DNA from: Paracoccaceae bacterium
GTDB lineage: Bacteria > Pseudomonadota > Alphaproteobacteria > Rhodobacterales > Rhodobacteraceae
DNA length: 18,667 nt
NCBI GenBank assembly: GCA_024304875.1
Contig: JAMWZF010000019.1
Location: forward strand, 1-18,667
Direction: 5' to 3'
In this document: positions 8,479 through 17,324 of the stretch, one piece after another
Layout of the letters: the number at the start of each line of letters is the position of its first letter
Position numbering within the stretch: the stretch's first letter is position 1
Translations under genes and position numbers: made by a program
The notes under the pieces: model-generated
Told to the model about the DNA's origin: nothing
The model's database searches: none
The model's input: only the letters and a program-made list of their open reading frames with translations

Positions 8479-8645
8479 CGGTGGAAGACGGATCTTTACG
8501 GCCGGTCTCGTAGCGCCGCGACAGGGCCGTCAGCCCGGGAAAGGTCAGCATTCGCGCGCCGTCCGTCCGGCACATCCGGCGCCATAATTTCCGCAATCTT
8601 TTCAGCATTTTGCCGGCACCGCCCTGATTTCTCGCGCCAGCGGCG

Positions 8646-10181
8646 TCACCCTCCCCGACGCGCGACCCAAAGTTCCACCCGACGGTTCAGGTTCTGGCCG
8701 GATTGCACTTCGTCGCAGGCGATTGGCAGCGCCTCCCCGAAGGCTTCGGTGGTGACGGTGACACCCTCGGGCAGCACACCTCCAAGGGCGGCGAGCAGAT
8801 CCCGCCGCACCGCCTCGGCCCGTGCCCGCGACAGATCACGATTGACCATCGCCGGCCCCCGACCGTCACTGAAGCCCACCAGCATCAACCTGTCTCCATC
8901 GTGCAGCCCTTCGGCGATGGCGCGGGCCAGTTGCAGAAGATAGGACCGTGACTGCGGCGTCAGCCGTGTCGCGCCGTCCTGAAATCGGAAGGTGGCGGTC
9001 AGGCGGTCGTGGCCGGACAGGATACGCACCATTCGCTGCAACTCTCCGAGTCCGATCTCGGGCCCGGCCGAGGCGATGGCGCCGGCCAACCGTTCACCCT
9101 GCCGGTCCAAACCGATTCTCTCGCTGGTCAGGTCGACAAATCCGGCGCGGCGGATCACCCCCTGGGCCTCGCGTGACCTCAACCAGGTCAGGAAGTCCTC
9201 TCCCGCCTCAGGCAGGCGACGGGCGGGTCGATAGAGGAATATCGGCCGCGTCAGAGGATAATCGCCGGACTTCACGGTCTCTTCCGAGGCAAGGATCGGC
9301 CGTCCGCAGGGACCCGAGATCGCCAGGGGGCGGGCGTTGCCGCCGTCTCCGAAACCGACGAGGCCGAGCATTCCCGGCGTATCGGCGACCCTTCGGGCGA
9401 CCTCGTCCAGCGGGGCGACGGACACGTCGTAAGGTTCGCCCGGCAGCGGCAGGAAGGGCGCCTCGGGCAGCAGGACAGACAGCGGTCCCGACGGGCCGCC
9501 GAGCGCGCTCCAGTTCCGGACCCGTCCCGAAATGGCCGCCTCGAGCGTGTCCACTCTGATCTGCTGCACGTCCTGCCCGGGCGCCACCACCGGCACCACG
9601 GCATCCAATGCGATGATCCGGCCCAAGTCGCCGTCCGACAGGTCGCCAAGCCCGGCCGCGCGGGCGAGGTCCAGCTCCGCCGTGTCGAGGGACCGGTCGA
9701 GCAGGACGAGGTCCGACACATTGGCGACGAGATCGGCGGCCCCTTCCTCTCCCGAGGTCGGGACGAGATCGAGCACGAGAACCGGTGTGCCGCCGTCCGG
9801 CGGGACCAGGCGGTGAGACGCCCCCTCGATCTCGACGATCAGACCCGATTGGCGCCCGTAGGCATCGACCAATGGCGGCGCGAGGGCGGAGAGCAGGCGC
9901 GGGTTGCCGGATACCCTGATGATCGGGACAAACGCATCCGGATCCGGACAGGATGCGCCGCTGCACGTCGCCCCGTCGTAGTCGAGCGTCACCTCTCCGG
10001 CCTCGGTGGCCAGTCGCAGGTAGCGACCGTCATACCCAAGGACCTCGCCGGACAAGCTCAGTCCGCCGCGGGTGACGGTCACCTCCTGCGCGCGCGCGAC
10101 ATCGAAAAGGGCCACAACGAAAAATGCGGCGAGGACCGCCGCATTCTTCAGGACTGTGGGATCACGTCGCCATGGCCTCAT
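8646..10181 (-). CDS. Exported fusion: PstS-like substrate-binding domain plus OmpA C-terminal domain
   Basis: A 511-residue predicted periplasmic protein. Order: basic N-terminus and signal peptide (about 1-31, ending VARA-QE); a small beta-rich segment (33-75) with Cys73/Cys78; a phosphate-binding-protein-like domain (about 83-355) recognisable by VSGNPRLL (90-97), TLEAAISGRVRNWSALGG (212-229, the family's NWxxLGG element) and FLTWLRSREAQGVIRRAGF (330-348); then an OmpA/MotB peptidoglycan-binding domain (about 395-508) with GFSDGRGPAMVNRDLSRARAEAVRRDL in two halves and NRRVELWV (499-506). The start overlaps the stop of the upstream gene (ATGA), so the pair is co-translated. A peptidoglycan-anchored ligand binder is the simplest reading; the ligand is unknown and no phosphate-transport genes are nearby. 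Confidence 0.85.
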   Translation of the reverse strand: MRPWRRDPTVLKNAAVLAAFFVVALFDVARAQEVTVTRGGLSLSGEVLGYDGRYLRLATEAGEVTLDYDGATCSGASCPDPDAFVPIIRVSGNPRLLSALAPPLVDAYGRQSGLIVEIEGASHRLVPPDGGTPVLVLDLVPTSGEEGAADLVANVSDLVLLDRSLDTAELDLARAAGLGDLSDGDLGRIIALDAVVPVVAPGQDVQQIRVDTLEAAISGRVRNWSALGGPSGPLSVLLPEAPFLPLPGEPYDVSVAPLDEVARRVADTPGMLGLVGFGDGGNARPLAISGPCGRPILASEETVKSGDYPLTRPIFLYRPARRLPEAGEDFLTWLRSREAQGVIRRAGFVDLTSERIGLDRQGERLAGAIASAGPEIGLGELQRMVRILSGHDRLTATFRFQDGATRLTPQSRSYLLQLARAIAEGLHDGDRLMLVGFSDGRGPAMVNRDLSRARAEAVRRDLLAALGGVLPEGVTVTTEAFGEALPIACDEVQSGQNLNRRVELWVARRGG

Positions 10182-11308
10182 TTGGCCGCGAGTGTCAGGT
10201 CCTCGAACATGTTTTGCAAGACGAGAAAGTCCCCGGTCGCGTCACACCCAGGCATGGTCAGGGTCAGGTCCAGGGCACTGTTCTCGCGGCCGGGACCGAC
10301 CTGCAAGGACTGGGCCGAGATATCGCGGCCACAGTTTTCGGCGGTAATCTCGATCTCGGCGGTCAGCCGGACATTACCGTCGCGCGCTGCGGTGCCGGAG
10401 GGAAAGGTGTAGATCTCGGCCATCAGCGCCTCTTCCGCTGCGGCATCGCCCAGACGGACGAGGAAGCCGGAGCCGGACTCGATGGCGATATCGGCGTCGC
10501 GGGCGGCGGCCTTCCAGACGTGGCCTTCGGTGTTGTAGTCCGCGCCGAATTCGCGGGCATGCAGTTCCAGACCGGACGCGCCCTGCCATTGCAGAACGGC
10601 GCGGTCGTAGGCCGCGACCTCGGGCACTTCGACCATGGCCATAGCGCCGTCGGACCCGGAAACATCAGCGATGAAGACAGCGGACTCGGCAAGCGCGGGC
10701 ACGGTCACTTCGGCCCGGCCGGCGCTGTCGGTCAGCAGGGTGAACATCACGCCCTGGTGGTGAATCGTGGCGCGGCTGTCGATGGCGCAGGGTGCGGCAA
10801 GCGTCAGGGTGACGAGGGCCGCAGGTCCGGCCGTTGCATCCAGAGATGCGGTGCAGGCGCCCGTATCGGCCATGACATCGGCGGCCACACCGGTCGTGGT
10901 GACGTCACTCCTCGCCTCGCCGGTCGCAGGCAGCCGGTCGGGATCGACGGCGGCGAGCCGCGTCGGCAGCTCGGGCATGGTCACTGCCGAGGGGGCCCGG
11001 GGAATCATCCCGACGACGGTGGCAAAGCTCGGGATCGACAGATCGGGCAGGACAGGGCCCATGTGCGGCGACAGGTTCGACTGGTCGCTCGCCGGCGCGT
11101 CCTCACCGGTGATGTCGTCCTGCGGCAGAGCGTCCAGCACGATGAAATGGTTGGTTTCTGCCTGACCAACCTGGTTCTGGGCGGCACGAAGCTCGTCTTC
11201 GGTCCCGAAGCGGGCGGCGAGGGCATCGCCGTTCTGCATGACGAAGCCAATCCCGAGGGCCACGGCGAAGGTGCCTCCGAACATCGCGATCTTTCTGATC
11301 CGGGACAT
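10178..11308 (-). CDS. Uncharacterised exported protein of the secA-adjacent operon
   Basis: 376 residues, not recognised as a known family. The N-terminus MSRIRKIAMFGGTFAVALGIGFVMQ is a basic, then hydrophobic, signal peptide or membrane anchor. Next comes a long low-complexity Pro/Ala/Asp-rich region (about 35-145) and a beta-rich C-terminal half with four cysteines (152, 174, 326, 355) that could form two disulfides, in keeping with periplasmic location. Two in-frame ATGs lie upstream (11329 and 11320), but the ATG at 11308 has GGAG six bases before it and starts the export signal cleanly. It is 134 bases downstream of secA on the same strand and overlaps the PstS/OmpA-fusion gene by four bases. 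Some databases may label such genes translocase because of the position; nothing in the sequence supports that. Confidence 0.75.
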   Translation of the reverse strand: MSRIRKIAMFGGTFAVALGIGFVMQNGDALAARFGTEDELRAAQNQVGQAETNHFIVLDALPQDDITGEDAPASDQSNLSPHMGPVLPDLSIPSFATVVGMIPRAPSAVTMPELPTRLAAVDPDRLPATGEARSDVTTTGVAADVMADTGACTASLDATAGPAALVTLTLAAPCAIDSRATIHHQGVMFTLLTDSAGRAEVTVPALAESAVFIADVSGSDGAMAMVEVPEVAAYDRAVLQWQGASGLELHAREFGADYNTEGHVWKAAARDADIAIESGSGFLVRLGDAAAEEALMAEIYTFPSGTAARDGNVRLTAEIEITAENCGRDISAQSLQVGPGRENSALDLTLTMPGCDATGDFLVLQNMFEDLTLAAK

Positions 11309-11389
11309 GGTAGTCTCCATAGCCAGCAAGCGGTTGGAGAGAATGTCCGTCAGGTCGGTGTTCTAAGAAGGACCGGATTGGGGAGTCTT

Positions 11390-11432
11390 CGGGGCGTAAA
11401 CGTGGCAGGGTTGCCGCTTGCCTAACGCCCCG
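11390..11432 (-). terminator. Two-tier hairpin after secA
   Basis: CGGGGCGT (11390-11397) and ACGCCCCG (11425-11432) form a perfect 8-bp stem. The 27-base loop contains a second stem, GGCA (11404-11407) with TGCC (11412-11415). It starts about 10 bases after the secA stop and would separate secA from the downstream pair. No T-run follows on the minus strand, so it is a weak or factor-assisted terminator at best. Confidence 0.45.
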
Positions 11433-11442
11433 ATGCAGCCGG

Positions 11443-14241
<2,799 letters not shown>

Positions 14242-14257
14242 GTCGTCTCCTCGCGGT

Positions 14258-14275
14258 GCCGGGTCCGTCCCCGGC
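14258..14275 (-). promoter_or_regulatory. Hairpin just upstream of the secA ribosome-binding site
   Basis: GCCGGG (14258-14263) and CCCGGC (14270-14275) form a perfect 6-bp stem around a six-base loop, ending five bases before the GAGGAGA Shine-Dalgarno. Its position could affect ribosome access. I saw no clear SecM-like arrest peptide ORF in the leader. Confidence 0.3.
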
Positions 14276-14369
14276 TGCGATCAATTCATTATCAGAGGAG
14301 GTTGGTTGTGCCTCTTGGACACGCCCCATAGAACAAGGGCCAAGACCGGCCCCCTCGGGACCTGATGGC

Positions 14370-14398
14370 GATGTAAGGGCCGGGTATGTGAGTGTCAA
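14370..14398 (-). promoter_or_regulatory. Candidate secA promoter (sigma-70 type)
   Basis: Read on the minus strand, a perfect -35 TTGACA (14398-14393) is followed by a 17-base spacer and a moderate -10, TACATC (14375-14370). The predicted start near 14363 gives a leader of about 120 nt to secA. This is the strongest promoter-like sequence in the window. Confidence 0.6.
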
Positions 14399-14451
14399 CG
14401 CCGCCGCCGGGGCGACCCCCGGTGCGGCGCGAAATAAGGACCGAAATCACC

Positions 14452-15390
14452 ATGATGCGACTGACTTCCGCCCTCGCGGCGCTTCTCCTGCTGACCGGAC
14501 CGACCCTGGCCCAGGACACCGCCTCCGACGCCCCCGAAGCCGAAACCGGAGCGGCCGAGACCGAAAACACCGAGACGGAGACCGCAACCGAAGAGGCCGA
14601 TGCGCCGGCTTCCGCCGATGTCACCGCCGAGACCGTGATCGCCACCGTGAACGGGACCGAGATCACCCTGGGCGAGATGATCGTCCTGCGCGCGCAGCTT
14701 GGCGAGCAGTACAACCAGCTGCCGCCCGAAGTCCTGTTCGAGGGCCTGCGCGACCAGCTCGTCCAGCAGCAGCTTCTGGCCGACACCCTCTCGGAGGTGC
14801 CCGCCCGGGTCGACTACACGCTCGCCAACGAAGAACGCAGCCTCAAGTCCGGCGAGATCATCAGCGATCTCGTCGCCACCGCCGTCACCGACGAGGCGGT
14901 GCAGGAGGCCTACGACGCGATGTTCGAAGGCGAGGAGCTGACGCAGGAGTTCAACGCCAGCCACATCCTCGTCGAGACCGAGGAAGAGGCCTTGGCGCTG
15001 ATCGAAGAGCTGGAGAACGGCGCCGACTTCGGGATGCTGGCCCGGCAGAACTCCACCGGTCCCTCCGGCCCCAACGGCGGCCAGCTCGGCTGGTTTGGCC
15101 CCGGCAGCATGGTGCCCGCGTTCGAAGAGGCCGTCCTCGCGCTCGAGGTCGGAGAGATCTCCGAGCCGGTCCAGACCGAATTCGGCTGGCATGTCATCAC
15201 CCTGAACGAGGTCCGCGACGAGGAACGCCCCCCGCTCGAGGCAGTGCGGCCCCAGATCGTGGCGCAGCTTCAGGAACAGGCCATCCTCGCCCGCATCGAG
15301 GAGTTGACCGAGACGGCCGAGATCGACCAACTCGGCGTGGGGGACATCGACCCCTCCGTGCTGACCAACCTCGATCTTCTGGAAAACTGA
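14452..15390 (+). CDS. Periplasmic parvulin-type peptidyl-prolyl cis-trans isomerase
   Basis: A 312-residue exported foldase of the PpiC/SurA/PrsA class. A signal peptide (1-20, MMRLTSALAALLLLTGPTLA, cleavage before QDT) is followed by an acidic Glu/Thr/Ala-rich linker (21-58), an N-terminal chaperone-like helical region (60-165) and a single parvulin domain (about 168-255): NASHILVETEEEA (168-180), ADFGMLARQNSTGPSGPNGGQLGWF in two parts (191-215), MVPAFEEAV (220-228) and FGWHVITL (244-251). It isomerises prolyl bonds in exported proteins. The start is chosen from AAGGA at 14436-14440 and the clean signal peptide; a second ATG follows immediately. A GC-rich hairpin (14401-14427) sits just before the ribosome-binding site. 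It lies divergent from secA and three bases upstream of argJ. Confidence 0.92.
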   Translation: MMRLTSALAALLLLTGPTLAQDTASDAPEAETGAAETENTETETATEEADAPASADVTAETVIATVNGTEITLGEMIVLRAQLGEQYNQLPPEVLFEGLRDQLVQQQLLADTLSEVPARVDYTLANEERSLKSGEIISDLVATAVTDEAVQEAYDAMFEGEELTQEFNASHILVETEEEALALIEELENGADFGMLARQNSTGPSGPNGGQLGWFGPGSMVPAFEEAVLALEVGEISEPVQTEFGWHVITLNEVRDEERPPLEAVRPQIVAQLQEQAILARIEELTETAEIDQLGVGDIDPSVLTNLDLLEN

Positions 15391-15393
15391 CAC

Positions 15394-16608
15394 ATGATCG
15401 TCTCTCCCCTCGCCCCCGCTTCCTTTCCGGATCTGCCTGAAATCGCGGGGGTGCGGTTCGCCCACGCCGAAGCGGGAGTGCGCTACAAGAACCGGGTGGA
15501 CGTGATGCTGGCCGAGATCGCCGCCGGCAGCACGGTCGCCGGGGTCTTCACCCGGTCCTCCACCCGGTCCGCCAACGTGCGGGACTGCGAGGCCAAGATC
15601 GGCGGCGCCCAGGGTGCTGGCGCGGCCTTCGTCGTGAACTCGGGCAATTCCAACGCCTTCACGGGCAAGGCCGGTGACGGATCGGTTGCCGCAATCTCGG
15701 ATGCCGTCGCCGAGCGCCTCGGCATCCCTGCCACCCGCGTCTTCACCTCGTCGACCGGGGTGATCGGAGAGCGCCTGCCCCACGACCGCATCATCGCCAA
15801 GCTTGACGAGCTGAAGAACAACCTGACCCCCGGCGGCATCGACGGCGCCGCCCGTGCGATCATGACCACCGACACCTATCCCAAGGGCTCGGGCCGCGAG
15901 GTGGCGATCAACGGTGGCTCCGTGCGGATCGCGGGCATCGCCAAGGGTTCCGGCATGATCGCCCCCGACATGGGCACCATGCTGGTCTACATCTTCACCG
16001 ATGCGAAGATCGGGCACGACGCGCTTCAGGCTCTGCTCCGGGCCCAGACCGACCTGACCTTCAACTGCATCACGGTGGACAGCGACACCTCGACCTCGGA
16101 CACCCTCCTGATGGCCGCCACCGGTGCCTCGGGTATCGACGTGACCGACAGCGTCGCCTTCAACGATGCGCTGCACGAAGTCATGCTGGACCTCGCCCAC
16201 CAGGTCGTCCGCGACGGCGAGGGCGCGACGAAGTTCGTCGAGGTCCGGGTCAACGGCGCGCGCACCAACGCCGACGCCCGCAAGGTCGCCCGCGCCATCG
16301 CCGACAGCCCGCTGGTCAAGACCGCCTTGGCGGGCGAGGATCCGAACTGGGGCCGTATCGTCATGGCCGTGGGCAAGTCGGGGGCCGAGGCAAACCGCGA
16401 CAGGCTGTCGATCCGCTTCGGCGACATTCTCGTGGCCGAGAACGGCTGGGTGGCCGAGAGCTACACCGAACAGGCCGGCGCCGACTACATGAAGGGGCAG
16501 GAGCTGGTGATCGCCGTCGACCTCGGCCTGGCCGGGGGCATGGCGACGATGTGGACCTGCGACCTGACCAACCGCTACGTCGAGATCAACGCGGACTATC
16601 GCTCTTGA
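15394..16608 (+). CDS. argJ: Bifunctional glutamate N-acetyltransferase / amino-acid acetyltransferase ArgJ
   Basis: A 404-residue ArgJ, which transfers acetyl from N-acetylornithine to glutamate (and, in bifunctional forms, from acetyl-CoA) in arginine biosynthesis. The precursor self-cleaves into two chains; the nucleophile is T195 in GMIAPDMGTMLVYIFTDA (187-204). Other markers are GVFTRSSTRSANVRDC (50-65), the oxyanion-hole segment TSSTGVIGERLP (118-129), DTYPKG (160-165), ITVDSDTSTSDT, and the typical C-terminal ending INADYRS. The residue before the cleavage Thr is Gly, where most homologues I know have Ala. Length and ends are normal. The start lies three bases after the PPIase stop, so it is part of the same transcript; the stop overlaps the mutT start. 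Confidence 0.97.
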   Translation: MIVSPLAPASFPDLPEIAGVRFAHAEAGVRYKNRVDVMLAEIAAGSTVAGVFTRSSTRSANVRDCEAKIGGAQGAGAAFVVNSGNSNAFTGKAGDGSVAAISDAVAERLGIPATRVFTSSTGVIGERLPHDRIIAKLDELKNNLTPGGIDGAARAIMTTDTYPKGSGREVAINGGSVRIAGIAKGSGMIAPDMGTMLVYIFTDAKIGHDALQALLRAQTDLTFNCITVDSDTSTSDTLLMAATGASGIDVTDSVAFNDALHEVMLDLAHQVVRDGEGATKFVEVRVNGARTNADARKVARAIADSPLVKTALAGEDPNWGRIVMAVGKSGAEANRDRLSIRFGDILVAENGWVAESYTEQAGADYMKGQELVIAVDLGLAGGMATMWTCDLTNRYVEINADYRS

Positions 16609-17003
16609 AGACGGTCCTTGTTTCAGCCGTCGCCCTGATCGACGTAGACGGGCGCGTGCTGCTGGCGCAGCGGCCCGAGGGCAAATCCATGGCGGGCCTC
16701 TGGGAATTCCCGGGCGGCAAGGTCGAACGCGGCGAGACGCCCGAAGCCGCGCTGATCCGGGAACTTCACGAGGAACTCGGCATCGGGACCTGGGCCAGCT
16801 GCCTCGCGCCGCTGACTTTCGCCAGCCACACCTACGAGGATTTCCACCTGCTGATGCCCCTCTTCGCCTGCCGCAAGTGGGAAGGAACACCCGAGGCGCG
16901 GGAGGGACAGACCCTGGCTTGGGCACGGCCGAATCAGCTTCGCGACTATCCGATGCCTCCGGCCGATCTGCCCCTGATTCCCATCCTTCGGGACTGGCTC
17001 TGA
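16605..17003 (+). CDS. mutT: MutT-type Nudix hydrolase, TTG start
   Basis: A 132-residue Nudix hydrolase, probably 8-oxo-dGTP pyrophosphatase, which cleans the nucleotide pool. The Nudix box is intact: G38, E44, R52, E53, E56 and E57 within GGKVERGETPEAALIRELHE and the following ELGI. It is preceded by LLAQRPEGKSMAGLWEFPGG (19-38), characteristic of MutT. No ATG fits: the in-frame ATG at 16551 lies 54 bases inside argJ, whereas TTG at 16605 overlaps the argJ stop (TTGA) and begins precisely at the family N-terminus KTVLVSAVALID. Translational coupling to argJ would explain the weak start and the lack of a clear Shine-Dalgarno. Confidence 0.93.
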   Translation: MKTVLVSAVALIDVDGRVLLAQRPEGKSMAGLWEFPGGKVERGETPEAALIRELHEELGIGTWASCLAPLTFASHTYEDFHLLMPLFACRKWEGTPEAREGQTLAWARPNQLRDYPMPPADLPLIPILRDWL

Positions 17004-17120
17004 CGGCAATTCCCACGGGCAGCGCCAAGTCGAGGGCCGATCAGCTCCAATTTTTGGCTACCGGGTCCAAAGTTTACGCTAAGGTATCTCCATTGCATCT
17101 CGCCATGGGGGATAGGTCCG

Positions 17121-17321
17121 ATGCTTCGCACCATCACGGTCGGGTCTTGCGTATCGGGTCAGGGATTTGTTGTCCGCACACTCGCCGACAGCCGTGTCGT
17201 GGTTTGCGTCGGGGATCAGACATACACCGGCCGGCCCATCCCGGCCCCTGACCGGGCGCCGGAACGAAGAAACGCCGCGATCCTTTCGAACCGCGGCGTT
17301 CCGATTGCTGCTCGAACTTGA
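17121..17321 (+). CDS. Possible small protein of 66 residues, unknown function
   Basis: This ORF is the only gene candidate in the 321-base gap between mutT and infB. Residues 1-40 (MLRTITVGSCVSGQGFVVRT and on to GRPI) read like a compact beta-strand protein with alternating hydrophobics; residues 41-66 are low complexity. GGGGGATAGG lies at 17107-17116 just before the ATG, and the upstream 17040-17100 is AT-richer than its surroundings, as promoters are here. Against it, the 3' end runs through inverted repeats (17227-17262) and the infB terminator stem (17271-17300), and stops five bases from the infB stop on the other strand. It may be real, with an unusual overlap, or fortuitous. I do not recognise a family. 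Confidence 0.45.
   Translation: MLRTITVGSCVSGQGFVVRTLADSRVVVCVGDQTYTGRPIPAPDRAPERRNAAILSNRGVPIAART
17271..17300 (-). terminator. Intrinsic terminator of infB
   Basis: AACGCCGCG (17271-17279) and CGCGGCGTT (17292-17300) form a perfect 9-bp, GC-rich stem with a 12-base loop. On the minus strand the stem is followed by TCTTCGTT, a short T-rich tail. It lies about 25 bases after the infB stop. Confidence 0.75.
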
Positions 17322-17324
17322 GGA

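Noticed and set aside
14242..14451. A SecM-like arrest peptide ORF in the secA leader.
   Set aside because: Short frames in the leader run into secA in another frame and show neither a signal peptide nor a recognisable arrest motif.
14395..17028. An 877-codon open frame on the minus strand spanning the PPIase, argJ and mutT genes.
   Set aside because: It crosses three well-supported genes and their junctions, is Gly/His/Arg rich and matches no domain; explained by few stop codons in GC-rich antisense.
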